From contig NC_134456.1 in NCBI RefSeq assembly GCF_047948215.1, forward strand, positions 199,466,034-199,530,033: DNA of 64,000 nt. The letters are read 5' to 3'. Of the stretch, positions 36,401 to 49,224 are shown in pieces. Made by a program: the position numbers and the translations under genes. The notes beneath the pieces were generated by a model that was not told the origin of the DNA, did not search any database, and was given only the letters and a program-made list of their open reading frames with translations. The DNA is from Lycorma delicatula (lineage: Eukaryota > Arthropoda > Insecta > Hemiptera > Fulgoridae). The stretch's first letter is position 1, and every line of letters begins with the position of its first letter.

Positions 36401-39300
36401 TAAAATTTTATTTTTTGGTTAATAGTTGATGACTGTTTTGAGTTGTAGAACTTCGTCCAGTCACACTAAGCATTCTATTATGAAAATAAAACGGCCGAAA
36501 AATGTTTGAAAGGACTATATTTTAAATGGGATAAAGATTTTAGCTTTTGTATTATTCGTAGTAATATTAATACTTGCATAAGATTTTTTCCTAAAAAAAT
36601 CACCTACAAATATGCAAAACTGTGTTACTTAGAATTACTGTGTGAAGCAACCTCATATATGAGTAACTAGTAACGAGTAACCCCATTTTTTTTTTTCGAT
36701 ACCAACAGCGATTCCTCATTACGCTGCTAAAAACGCAAGTAAACAACAGATGGTGTTCAATTTAGTAAAGCTGTTCTAAATTTATATCCAAGAATTTTTT
36801 AACATTAATAAATCGGCAATTTGTTTTTTTAAATGAACGATTTATCTTCCAACAAATTTTTTAATTCATATATCAAATAATGAAAGTAAATGGCCAGAAC
36901 TACCGTCTTCTGATAGTTATGTACTAAAATACTTTCTATTAAAAAGACGTAACACTAATATGTATTCATATCTACAAATTAAAAATTTATGAACTCTTAA
37001 TTAACATTTACCGACTGACTCGATACGTTTGTGCAGTTGCATCTTTATTTCAACATTTTTTACCTCATTTCTATGACTGCTGTTACGGAGGTGAGTGCGC
37101 TTTAGAAATATTTAATTTAAAAGAAATCAATAAAAGAAAAATTATAAAATCTTAAATCAACATGAATAAAATGCAGATAGGAAGTGAAATTTCTTTTCTT
37201 TCTAAATACTGCAAAAAAACTTAAGAAACAAATGTTATTTTCAGTAGGTGAGTAAAACAGAATAACGTCAACTCAACTTGAGAGATCATAATTAGTACTT
37301 TCAGGTTGTTAACTTTTTCACCCTGTAAAATAAAAAAATAAAAAATACAATTTTTATATTAAATAGATATCCCAGTATCATCTGAAGTAATAAATAGTAA
37401 ACCAGTAAGGACACGAAGCTTTATAACTATAGAGTTAAAATAAAAAATAAAAAAACTAACAGAACAATATAAACAGAAAAATAAAAGTGACTATGTAAAA
37501 ACCCGAATTTTTTCGTAATTGGATATAACGTCTTTTACAATAAAATTTTTTCAGGGCCTAATTCTTTAAAAATATTTTATTTTAATCTCTTAAACTGTAA
37601 TTGCTGAAGGAGAAAGATTCACTCGTGATGTTTAACCAGAATGGTTATAAACAAATTACACAATATAAACAAATTAGGTAAGTAATGAAAATACTAATAA
37701 AATGTATGAAAAATAAAGAAAGTACGTTATTAATTATACATTACTTTAAAAAAAACGTTAAAAACAGTACTGAATTGAAATAGTAATACATTGAGTACAC
37801 ACAGTTAGTTTTTGCTCAAAGGATCAACATTCTCTGTCTTAATTTTGTAATAAACAATCCCGTTTAATCACAAAGCAACCAGATTCAACCACATTATTCA
37901 TGACTTGTATTGTAGTAACATGAAACCACTCTACCATGCGATGGAGTGCTCCTATATATGCATGTAAAAATACCACAATATACAAAACGAAGAGAGGTTT
38001 TTGTATTATTTACTATTGTATTAAAACTAAACAATAAATATAATTTTTATTTTCCTCGTTAAATTCGAATTATCTCTATTAAATTACGATTATAGAAGTA
38101 TTTAGACCATAAAAAAATATTCCGCATAAAATAATTGTTATAAAAGTCATACTTTTATTAAATAGTATATTTTATGGTAAATAAAACAATAAATGTAGTT
38201 ATTAGCCTACTTTATTTTAATATTACGTTGTTTTATTTATTATTTATACAAAAAAATTGAATAGAAAAGTAATAAATGAATGATATCATTTTTGAAATAT
38301 TAATAAAAGAGGTAAATATTTTTATTCGGTTATACAAATGAAGTTTTTCATTTTCTGTTTGAAATGGGAAAAAATAATAATATAATGCTGTATATGAGTG
38401 TATTAAAAACAGCAATCTTTTGGAACCACGAATGAAATGAATTGTACTTATTTATTGTATCGTTTGAAGAAGGTTAACGAAATATACCTATATTTATTTT
38501 AATATTATACACTTTTATGTCTAAAAAATTTAAACAATTGTAATTTTCTGTTTCCATGGTAGATTTTTATCAATTTTATTAAATTTATTTAACATAATAT
38601 CAAATTCATTTTGATCGTTTTCACTGTATATAATAATGGTATTATATTTTGATATGACTGGCAGATATAGCATCTTAAAACAGTAACAAAATTGGAGAAT
38701 GAGAGGAAGACTTCTCAGTATCACTAAAGATTATTAGGAGGGTACTGCTATTTGCCTCAGATTTGCGAATCAACATTCATCGTTCAGGAAGTTGGAAATC
38801 GGTGTAGGATCGCCGTTAAACGGAACCTTGTTCACAATTGTAGTGATCAAATCAAAGAGCTAAGTAATTTTTTTATTTCATAGACGTAGAATAATTTGCT
38901 GTAAGAATGAATTTAAATTAAATCACTGACAATAATGGAAAATTGTTTCTTTGAATAAATAAAATTCCAAGTGAGATTACCAATTAAGTATTATATGACT
39001 TGAGTGCTTACTGACTTTAAGAAACGTACAAAAAAAAGTATTTATTGAATGTGTAAAACTCTCGTCTAAATACTATGTTTACCACTCTGTAACATAACGA
39101 TAATGAAACTCAAAAATTGTACACAAAATTTTCCAAATTTAATAAAAATTTGTTAATCTGTAATAATGTTACTGTAGTACTAAATTACGTTAGAAAAGAC
39201 AAAATGTGTATAATGATATGTAAAAATTGTTTAAAAATTATACGGTACAATAGCTTTAATTTTTTTTGAAAAAGTCTAATTTTTTTTAATTTTATTTTTG
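33488..39300. other. AT-rich sequence with minor patches
   Basis: A14-16 run near 33540. GTAACCAAG (33656-33664) pairs with CTTGGTTAC (33674-33682). 35040-35560 is less AT-biased and purine-rich. The hydrophobic minus-strand open frames there (35187-35542) look like shadows of purine-rich DNA. I see no gene in the remainder. Confidence 0.45.
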
Positions 39301-39309
39301 CAGACTTTA

Positions 39310-39740
39310 AAATCAACGCCATTTGCAGTCTTCACTAATGCACTAAATACATCATCTTTTAATTCGCTTGAACGTTCGAAGAATGTTCGAAAATTATTTA
39401 TTGCCGATTTCGGAATAAATTTTCGCACTTTTTGCTGTAACTGTAATTTGTAGTTCCGATTCTTCTACTTTATCGGAATCCTTCCAGTGGTATAATGTGA
39501 CACTCATACGATATCATTATAGGTAGGAGTGCCACTAACTTCAATATCATCTTCAAAATGTGCGAACAAGTCAAGTGACATTCTTCCACACAAAGTATTT
39601 ACAAGTCACACTCCATTCTTCTACAATTGGGAAAGTTTCAACAAATTCATCTTTATTTTATACACTATTAAACTGAATCTATTGCTATCCATGCTTCTTT
39701 AGTAATCGTGTACGGCATGTAAAAATTGTTTATTGAAAAC
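39310..39740 (-). pseudogene. Pogo/Tigger-like transposase C-terminal fragment (tentative)
   Basis: Minus-strand translation in several frames gives MPYTITKEAWIAIDS near 39700. It then gives phrases ending FAHFEDDIEVSGTPTYNDIV, and near the end TFFERSSELKDDVFSALVK. This order (an ITKEEW-like block, an acidic EVSGTPTYxDIV block, then a helical C-terminus) resembles the tail of pogo/Tigger-type DDE transposases as I know them. The DDE core and CENP-B-like DNA-binding region are not seen. Numerous stops and frameshifts make it a clear fossil. The family call rests on remembered pattern and is uncertain. Confidence 0.45.
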
Positions 39741-39769
39741 GTTTAAAAAAAGGTTTTAATGGAAGAAAT

Positions 39770-39790
39770 AATATATATATATATATATAT
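39770..39790. repeat. TA microsatellite
   Basis: (TA)10 between two transposon remnants. Confidence 0.9.
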
Positions 39791-39929
39791 TCAAGTTCTC
39801 GAAATTGTAGAATAAAGTAGGTTTTTAATTAAATTTAATGATTTAATCATTAAATTTTAAAGATGATAGACATAATATTTTTATTTTTTTAAATCCTAAG
39901 GAATCTTTTTGCAATTCTCGGTATCAATA

Positions 39930-40395
39930 ATCTTAATTACTACTATTAATTTTTACACAGTGATTAGACATTTTGTTAGGCATACAATATATTATCTTTG
40001 TGTGAGGCATTTCCAGATATTTTTTCCCGTCATATAATACCAGATTCCTTTTGGTATTATATAAAGATACCCCGATACCTTGCAGTATCACCTGGCTATT
40101 TTCATGTGTATATTCTTCTGTTATGATTTTTACTGGGTGTTGACAATATACTACGTGCAAAAATCTAAAAGTCGGTCCCCTCTTTCATTCCTTTTGCCCA
40201 GTCCATATTTACCCACAATATTTCTTTCCTTGCCTTTTCCAAAGCTTGCATTCCAACCTCCAACTATTATTAAATTTTCATCCGCTTTTATGCGTTTAAT
40301 TGCTACGTCAATTTCTTTGTATACACATTCTACCTCATCATCATTGGCACATGTAGACATATAGACGATAATAGTCGTTGTCGGTTTAGATTTTG
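39930..40395 (-). pseudogene. RTE-clade LINE endonuclease (APE-type) fragment
   Basis: The APE-type endonuclease of RTE-like LINEs nicks target DNA. Minus-strand reading begins TTTIIVYMSTCANDDEVE (40395-40330) and continues EIDVAIKRIKADENLIIVGG, then WNASFGKGKERNIVGKYGLG and KRNERGDRLLDFC. This is the standard series around the catalytic GDWNA motif and the G-L-G-x-x-N-E-R-G motif. Past 40150 the frame shifts, and a WKSPGDTARYR-like phrase (as HENSQVILQGIG in one frame) precedes decay toward 39930. The catalytic Asp of GDWNA reads Gly (GGT at 40256-40258). No reverse transcriptase follows, so this is an internal fragment of a dead copy. Confidence 0.75.
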
Positions 40396-40765
40396 TTAAA
40401 TCAGTTAGCCTATAAATTATTTGTTGCTTCGATAAATTTATTTATTAAAATATTTAAGTTAGAGAAATAGCCCGTTCTAATGTAAATAGAGTAATGATTC
40501 CCTTCCTCAAATTGTTTTAGTACTTTCAATGAGCCAATCATAACCATTTTAGGATTCATTTGTCCAAACATTTAAAAAAAATGACTAAGTAGCTATGAAC
40601 GTTATTTTTAATACTGGATCAAAAATTTATATTAAATGAAAATTCTAATATAAGTACATAGACATTTATTTAAAATTAAGTTAATAAAATTTAATGGTCC
40701 TTAAGTGAAGATTTTTGCTATCATACGAAAATTAATTATAAAAAAATAATGATTGTGTGTGTTTT

Positions 40766-40810
<45 letters not shown>

Positions 40811-42600
40811 TATTGTATTCATATACCTAATGAGAATATTCATAAGCTATTCAACAATTTATATACGTTGTTAGGGTTTTTTATAAGAAGGAACATAGCT
40901 TTCTGGGGGATTTTCCTAGAATCTATCGGATCGGTGGCAAGGATGCTCGAATCTCATTGTTACTACTACATTCTTGGTGTCAGCGTGGTCTAAGCCAGTC
41001 TGCCACATTGATAATGGCATTATTAGTAATAAATAAATAACTAAATTTTTACATAATAAAAAATTATTAAGACTTCGCAAAAAAAAAAAATGTTCAGGTA
41101 CTCACTGCTTATCAGCAAATTCAGAAACTAAAACTAAATCTGTTATTTCATTAGATGAATTCAGTATAAAATTAATTTATGTGAAAAATTTCAAACGATA
41201 AATAAAAGATTCTGTAAATAAAAATTGCCCTTTTGATTGTAAAATTAAATTATGAAACGCCAAATTATTTAACTTACATTAATAATATTGAAATAAAAGT
41301 ATAAAAATCAACCTAAAGCCTATTTTAGCAGAGAAAATCATGAAACGAATACACAATAAAAGCAATAACCTGCTTTTCAAAGACTGAGCGAGCTTAAATC
41401 ATATTTAATCAAATATAAAAACTTCTTTAACTAACAAAAACGTAAGATAAAAAAAAAGTTTAACGTAGGAGAAATACTGAATTAAATTTGTATAAATACA
41501 TTAAAATGTCATCAAGAGAAGGTTTCACTTTAAAGTCAATTTTGTCTCTTACGGCCTCATTAATTCACAGTTAAAGTAAATGCATTTAAAGTTACGACAA
41601 CTGAATTGTATTTGGTAAAGTAAGTAAGTACTTAACTCAGATATGTACTCGTTCACTCATTTAAATATACAGTTACACTGATACTTCTGACGTACACGTT
41701 TAAGTCGGTAGATTTATACAACAGTACGTTTATGTTATTAAAAGATTTAATCAAAAAACTTTTACACGCGACCACACTCATGTAACATACAGATCTAATA
41801 AAAAAATTGCATCGGTAGATATTCAAAAGTCGCGAAAAATAAATTTGCAAACTGCTTTCAAAGTTAATCCTCCTTTTGCTCTATGAAGAAGGTTTTATTT
41901 AAAAGCAAGCGATTATTAATTGAATATTTACAATGAAAATTGAATTGAAATGTTTCTATTGCAAAAAGAAAAAAAGGCGTACATTTAAAAAGAGTTTTTT
42001 ACGCTCTTCTGAAGGTCTTGTTTGTTCCTAAGTAATAGTACGCAAAAGAACAGGCTGAATATTCATTTATAATTGCACTAGTTAATCAGATGAAGAAAGT
42101 TTTTTTTTTGAAATAGAAAAATCGGCAAAAATTAATTAGGAACGGGCAAAAAATATTGAAACTTTCTGGATAAAAAAAGGACAAAGAAATTTTAATATTT
42201 TGAACTACCTGAAGAATAAACGTTTTGTAATAATTTAAAACTTTACTATCTACTCCGTTACAGACATTAAAGAAATATCCACACACACAAAAATACAAAA
42301 ATTAAAAATTCTACCCTCATAATACCTTCATTGAAAAAAAATAAGTAAAAAAAAAAAACAAAACAAAAATGTTAAATTCGATAGTTTAGATACAAAAAAA
42401 TTATTAAAAATTAAATAGTAATATAAATAGGAAAATTTTATTTAATGATTTTCACAAAAAATTCTAACGCGCTAAAAAGTCATACAACTCGAGCTAAATG
42501 ATAAACGACAAATCGAAATCTAGTGATATTATTCTTTTTTACTTTATTTTATTTGGTTTGACTATTTATTTATTTACTTGTTTATTAATATCTTGTCTTT
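40396..42600. other. AT-rich sequence with CA microsatellite
   Basis: A (CA)n tract lies at 40775-40809. 40890-41010 is less AT-biased but unrecognised. The rest is featureless. Confidence 0.5.
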
Positions 42601-43052
42601 ATGGACTATGAAGTGTTTTTCTTTTGGTTGGGAGAAAAAAGGCTCTGCCAACCGCCATCAGGCCCTCTCTGAAGGCAGTGCGGGGCTCTCTCCCGCTAAA
42701 AAACCTCTCCCTCCAGTCTTCCTTATGTCATGTGCTTCTTATCAAACAATTTACATATGGTTCCACTTCTGGAGCCGATTGTAAATATACTGGTTGTAGA
42801 ACAAAAAAAAAGCTTAACTTCCTTTCGAGGTAAAAAACATTTCAATATTTCCCTATCAAATCACTTTTTTTATATAACTTCCGGACTAAATTTCGTTTCT
42901 ACATACTAATTTCGTGATAAATACATTAATTATATTTTTTTTAAATAATAAATATCTCGTAATTTTGGACTTAGGGACATTTAAAAATTGAGAGGTACAA
43001 AACTCTAGTGAAAATTTTCCTTTGCATTATAATATATAAAGACCTTTTTTTT
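42601..43052. repeat. Unclassified repeat block with a segment duplicated downstream
   Basis: 42640-42720 is GC-richer (CCGCCATCAGGCCCTCTCTG). 42722-42789 reappears with divergence at 43185-43246. Both contain an ATGGTTCCACTT phrase followed by GGAGCCGATT. Overlapping 68-69-codon plus-strand open frames have no recognisable domain. Confidence 0.5.
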
Positions 43053-43074
43053 AACCTCCGGGTCCACCCTTAGA
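43053..43074 (-). mobile_element. SINE 3' tail fragment
   Basis: AACCTCCGGGTCCACCCTTAG matches the terminal segment of SINE copy C (CCTCCGGGAATTACCGTTCAG) after a T-run. Only the extreme 3' end is retained. Confidence 0.45.
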
Positions 43075-43131
43075 TAATTAAATAATTAGATATAATATAG
43101 TATGATTACTGCTTACTGATAACTATTACTA

Positions 43132-43169
43132 TGAATTACTTATTATGGGATGAATTACTTATTATGGGA
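43132..43169. repeat. Perfect 19-bp tandem duplication
   Basis: TGAATTACTTATTATGGGA occurs twice in succession (43132-43150, 43151-43169) with no mismatch. Confidence 0.95.
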
Positions 43170-43184
43170 GTGCCTTAAGAATCT

Positions 43185-43246
43185 CTTATCATATGCTTAT
43201 CAAGCGATTTACTTATGGTTCCACTTAAGGAGCCGATTTTTAATAT
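43185..43246 (+). repeat. Second copy of the 42722-42789 segment
   Basis: Shares CTTATCAARCRATTTAC, TATGGTTCCACTT and GGAGCCGATT in the same order and orientation. Confidence 0.75.
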
Positions 43247-43350
43247 CAACGTCATGAAGAATAAATCATGATTAAATTTAAAACAGGTTCGCGATTAACA
43301 ACACAACTCACCTACCCAATATTTGGAAGGAATATGCTTTTTTTCTTGTT

Positions 43351-43391
43351 AACCTACGGGACCACCGTTAGGTATCGCTTCAGAAGATGAG
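43351..43391 (-). mobile_element. SINE 3' tail fragment
   Basis: AACCTACGGGACCACCGTTA, then GGTATCGCTTCAGAAGATGA, corresponds to the terminal 45 bp of the SINE family. The rest of the element is absent. Confidence 0.55.
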
Positions 43392-43405
43392 ATTATTGAT
43401 TTGTA

Positions 43406-46400
43406 GCATATGAGAAATTTTTTTTTTTTTTTGGCAATCGTGTTTTTTAATATTATCTCTTGTTTTATTAATTTATTTTATTAAATTTATGAAAATGAAT
43501 ATTTGAGTATTCAAATCGTAATTACGGGACATAAAAGGATATAACAGAAAAATTAAACGTTTAAGTTCCATACATCTGATCAAAAATGTTTTTCCAAATT
43601 TCTTAATGACTTGTACTTGTATATTTCATTTTTTACGCTGGAATTTGTTTTTAAAGATTTTTAGTTTAATCATGTTGAAAGCTATTCTTAAACATAAGGG
43701 TAGCATCACATAATAACACTCTTATACAAGCCGATCTCACTTATTTAACTAGAATTTCTGTAGTCCGATCGAAAAAAAACAGCTAAAGTGAAATTCAGCT
43801 TATGAATAAAAAATTAATAATAAAAAATAACACATATTAAAGTTATATTACAAAGAGAACACTTAAGCATAATAGAGGACGCAAGTAGATGGGACGCAAG
43901 TCTAAAGCGGTTCACCTTATACGAACGCCGAGACATCCATCTACCGTCTTGGTAACTGGTTACGGTAGATGTATTGAACTTATAAGCAATTGTAATTTGG
44001 TAGACGTTCCACGATTCAAGAACGAAGTGACAGAATACACATCACATAAGACACATACAAGTAAACGAAAGGTGGTAACGCAATTAAACGATGATTAAAA
44101 AATTACAAATTCATTGTTAGTTTTAATGTTATTGTTTTTTTTTTTTTTTTTTTATTATAACTAAATGAGAAACTTTTTGGCCTTTTTATTCGATAACTAT
44201 AAAACAAAAACGATAAACCATTGATAAACAATTATCTAAGATAAACGGTTATGTCAAAACGCGACAATAATGACAGATTGCTGTTAAAGAATGGAAATGG
44301 AAATATAAAGAAAAAATTTTACAAAAGCACGACAAATTTTTTATTTATTAATTTTTTTTCTGTAAAACTGAACGATTGCCAGTGAAATGGAGTATGCCAA
44401 AATTATTTTATTCTAAATAAATTGATTATGTAAATAATAAACTAAATAAATAATTATATAAAATAATAGTACTAATTAAATGTTAAATAATATCTAAAAT
44501 AAATCTAAAAGGTAAATTTAATAAAATAACCATATAAATCATAAACGTAATAAAGTAAAATAAATTAACTCAAGTTATCGATTACACTATTGAGTTTAAT
44601 ACATAAATCAAAACTTAAGGATTACAACAAAAAGATACGCTTACATTTTAGTGATATAAAATGATATCTAATAACAGAAATATACTATTTTTGCTTTTTT
44701 TATACTTTATTTTGAGTGTGGGCTTCGATCTTCTCTTAATGATCTTATTCCCGGGTTGTAACGCGTGTAGGCCCCTAAATAGTGTCGTAAAAAATGACAA
44801 TATAACGTTCAAACATTTCATCTGTCATTCAACTGTCTATTTTTTCATCTCTCAACTTGTGTGAGTGATTCAAGTTATTTTTTCCAATTTTATTATTTTA
44901 TATTTGTATTCAAAAATTGAGATTAGAAAATTGATATTTATTCTGTGAAATTTTTTCATGCAAAAAAAAGTTAATTTCATAAAAAAATAATAAATCAATA
45001 AACAATCGTTTACCTGTTTAGTCATTATATGAGTTTATTATAATTTATGTAGAAACAAACATTTTATATCTGGATAAGTTTAATATGAATTTACTTTTGC
45101 ATGATATATTATCACAGTTTTATAGTGATCCTTACATTTTTGCGTAGAAATATATTAAATTAATAAGTTGAATAATTGAATAATACTATTTAAGCCAGAT
45201 TTATTATTCCCCCTTAAAAAAAGATTTATGTTAAATTTAAAATATAATACCTTTTCTTTGAGAAGACATAGGATTTTCGTACCTGCAAGAAGACAAAAGA
45301 CAAACATTAACCAATAATATCAATAAAAATATAATTTATTTATTTTATTAGTTATTTCTTGTGTAAAATTAAGTATATAAAATAAATAATGGAGGTGTTA
45401 TTACACCATAATTACAAAATTAAAGACATTCACAGTTTATAATTGTTTGAAAAAGAAAATACGAACTAATTATTGTAATAGTAATAATAATAATAATAAT
45501 AAATTCAAATTTCGAGAAAGTTTTTTTTGAAAATATAAGAAAGATATTTTAAAAAGAATAAATTCCATCATTAATAGTATAAAAAAAGAAAAACAACATT
45601 CTTTGTAACAATAATAGTAGAAAATTATAAATTGATAATCGATATTTTATTGCTGAATTATTCAGTTTTAAAAGCAATTATATAGTAAATAAAATATATT
45701 TTATGTACAACTCGTAAAATAATTATTACCAAACGATAAAGGCTACTACTTAAAATAACTCTTAAATATAGTTAAATGAATACAAAAAATGATTTTCAAG
45801 ATAATTGGATTGGAAACTGCTTGCTATTCATTGAATGTACTTCAGTTAATACCACATTTATCACATTAAATATTTAATTTTAAACTCAAGTCTTATCATT
45901 AAACGTCATCTTGTATATCGATTACGGCACAGTAATAAATAAATAAGTAAACTTATATAGAATTCAAAGTTTTTGTAATCAGAATTCTTTTTTCATTGAA
46001 TGAACTGGAATGGTTTATTTTGAAATTCAATAATTTAAATTTTTAAGCTGGTTATCGAATAACTTAAGGAAATTTTTTAACTAAAATTGAAAAGGTATAA
46101 ATCAATAATAATAATATAAATTTACAAAGAAAACACATTTATACATATTTTTAAAAAAATGTTTTTACAAATTTTTTCATACTTTGTTTGTGCAGAAATT
46201 AAATTATGTGGCAAAAATATATGAAAATTCTTAATTCCATAAACATAATTTTCAAAATATTCTAATCTTCTATATATATTTCTATCTGGAGATGATCGAT
46301 AAATCATAGTGTCAAGTTACTTTTTGTTTAGATTAGATGCAATTAGGCCCAGTAAATTGGTTCTTCAGTTCTAAAAAAGCTAAATTTCAAACTAGAACGA

Positions 46401-48018
46401 AATATGAAATTTAAAACAATAATTGATGTAATAGTTGTTTATAAAATGAAAGAGATAGTACGAATACTTTGGGGAAAAAAACTCCTAAAAATGCAAGCAT
46501 TGATTAGAATACGCCATTCTTTCCCAAATTACATGACCCAAATATGCGATTTAAAATTTGAACGATTATAAAAAAGTATATATATTTTTAAGAACAATAT
46601 ATGTACTTATTATTATATTATGTACATATATTATAATGTTTATACTATTTTTAATTACAAAAAAGTTCTTACAAAAAAGGTTGTAAGTGTAAGTACAGTT
46701 TCAAAATTAATATCTAATATAACATTTTCTCGAGGCCAAGTTAACAGAATACAAATATTTAAACGACTTTTACAAAACAGCAAAATTAAATTGCCACAAA
46801 CAGAAAACAGAATCAGTAAATAAGTTATATTTTTATATAAAAAGTACCGAGCAAAACAATATTTATTTTCATAAAATAAATTTAAGAAAAGCCAGTTGGA
46901 TATAAATAAATTAAAATATAAAACCGCCTTTATAAATGCATTTTACAAAAAACTTTCAAGAGTTATTAAACAGCAAAAATGTCTGCAGTAAATTTATACT
47001 TAAAAACAAAATTCAATACAGAGTGCATTTCTAAATTAAAAGGTTGCTTGATAATTACAGTAGTGAATTTAAAAATCTTTGAAAAGCTCTTTAAGTAAAA
47101 GAATCGTCAACGAGTTAAGACCCCATAGAAACAACAAAATAAAGGGTAAGAAAAAATGATGAAGATTATGGTAAAGAAAAAGAAATAAAAGGATAAGTAG
47201 AAGCAGTATGGTATAAGGTAGGTAGTAGGTTGCCTAAAGGAGAATACGGAAGTGGCTTTACAAATGAAATGGAGTGGCGAGTCGGTCAGGGGCAGCAAGG
47301 GTGCTACTGAGCTATATTAGAGACAATTTTCTCCTTCTTTTTACGTCCAAATTCACTACTACCATTACAGACTCACCACCACTACCATCAACGTCCTTCT
47401 TCCTTGATCCGTGATGAAGCAAGACTGATGTCCTTCCTCATCATCTTTTTTCTTTCTTTCTTTCTTTCCCTTTATCACCCTACCACCCTTTGGTAATGAC
47501 TTCTGTTTTCAGCCGCCTAAAATAACTAAAACGCGGCGGTCGACGAAGAAACCAGCGTTTAGTAGGCGAGTAAAAGCTGAGTAATTATCTCCGCCATAAA
47601 AGTACGTACAAAACGATTATAAGCTAAGTTGTTCTCTTTCACAAAAAATAAAGAAAAGAACTCTATAAAATAATTTACCACCAACCCTTTCTTGCATTTA
47701 GCTCAAATTTTAAATTTAATAATAGAACATATTTTTACCCACAATTTTTAATTAAACAAATTGTAAAATTTATCGAAGAAATTTTCAAAATAAAATAAAC
47801 AAATCATTAAATTAAAAAAGATCTTTTAGGATTTAAATTACAATTAACCTCAAAATTTTTTTCAATAAATTTAATTAAATTTTCATTTAAAAAAAAATTA
47901 AAGCAAACAAAATTGTTTTTTATCACCCTGCTACATATATATTTACCCATTTATACATATATGTATATATATATAAACACACATATAGGATACATATATA
48001 TACCCTATATGTATCTCA

Positions 48019-48076
<58 letters not shown>

Positions 48077-48711
48077 CTGAACACACACACACACAGCTTA
48101 TATCTGATTTTATTTTCTAAGCAATAAATTGATGTGTTTTTAGATAAACTGTTGTGGGAAGTCGTAATGAAGGGATACCTGTTGGCATACCTTATAGTAG
48201 CTCTTATGTGTGTTGTTGATACAGACTTCTTGTAGTCCTGAATTTTTTATTGAAGGTTAAAGAAATGATTTAATGCTATCTTTGAATAAATGTCAGATGT
48301 TAGTCGGTAATATAAATTAATATTTATCTTAGTAATAATATTTATAAATTATTATCTTAGTATTATTACTTTACACATTTCGACTTATAAAGTTAAGAAA
48401 GCTTTAAAAATTTTTCACGTTCTGCTTGCCAACATATTTGTTTTAGTGACAGTTTAAGTAACTATTTCATACAAATGTAAGACATGTTTTATTGAGAGGT
48501 CATGTAAGAAACACCTGGAAAATGTTTTTCTACTTTATGTATATTTTTTTATTTTAAAATGAAAAGTAGAATTTTATTTCATAACTTCTCATATTTTTTT
48601 AATATTTTTATTGTTATTGAATTATTATTTATAGTAAAATTTTTTTTTACAATCAGAGGTTAATATTATTAATAAATCAATTTATTTAAATTAAAAAAAC
48701 AAGATAAAAAA
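43406..48711. other. AT-rich sequence with hairpin, microsatellites and a GC patch
   Basis: CATCTACCGT (43938-43947) pairs with ACGGTAGATG (43962-43971) inside a 69-codon plus-strand open frame (43889-44098) of unknown nature. 47100-47600 is less AT-biased, with a CTTT run and a CpG patch at 47530-47560, but no protein is recognisable. (CT)n at 48018-48044 passes into (AT)n at 48045-48072 and (AC)n at 48081-48095. No gene is supported. Confidence 0.45.
48018..48095. repeat. Compound CT/TA/CA microsatellite
   Basis: Consecutive (CT)n, (AT)n and (AC)n tracts. Confidence 0.93.
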
Positions 48712-49151
48712 AAGGTGATGAAGTCTGATTCGAACCGATGTGCATTCCCCTTGATCTAAATATTTCATTAATTAAAATTTTATTTGGCTATAATTCTGGA
48801 ACTAATAAAAATAAGTACCATATGATATATCGTTGAAAAGCTCTCAGTGAGGGGATATTAATGCAGTTATGAAAAAGGCCAAAATTTTGGGCTATTTTGG
48901 ACACTTTTGGTTCAGTCAATTGCAATCAAAAGGGGAGGTGTACATCTACGTTTTACAACAGTCCTAAACCAAAAATTTACAATCCTACGGCTAATCGATT
49001 TCGAGTTATGCGAGATACATACGTACAGACTTCACGCCGAAACTAATCAAAATGGATTCAGGGATAGCCAAAATGGATATTTCCGTAGAAATCTAAAAAC
49101 CGAAATTTTTCGCGATCACAATACTTTCTTTACTTCGTAAAAGGAAGTAAA
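48712..49151 (-). repeat. Dispersed non-coding repeat with B-box-like end and terminal hairpin
   Basis: In the minus-strand sense it begins with a hairpin (TTTACTTC at 49129-49136 pairs with GAAGTAAA at 49144-49151). It passes through a phrase containing CTCGCATAACTCGAAATCG and ends with GGTTCGAATC (48727-48736 in complement), then a T-run. GGTTCGAATC is a perfect tRNA B-box match. Its position at the downstream end, directly before a Pol III terminator-like T-run, is unusual for a SINE. Open frames over it are not coding-like. I recall this phrase type from insect repeats, but no second copy lies in this window. Confidence 0.5.
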
Positions 49152-49187
49152 AATTATACTATTTTAGTAAGACAATAAAATATTTTT

Positions 49188-49224
49188 ATATTGTTCTAAC
49201 AATATAACAATGTTAGAACAATAT
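49188..49224. repeat. Perfect 14-bp inverted repeat
   Basis: ATATTGTTCTAACA (49188-49201) and TGTTAGAACAATAT (49211-49224) surround a 9-nt loop, 36 bp beyond the dispersed repeat. Confidence 0.9.

Noticed and set aside
40775..40809. His/Thr repeat protein across the CA tract
   Set aside because: Simple translation of a microsatellite.
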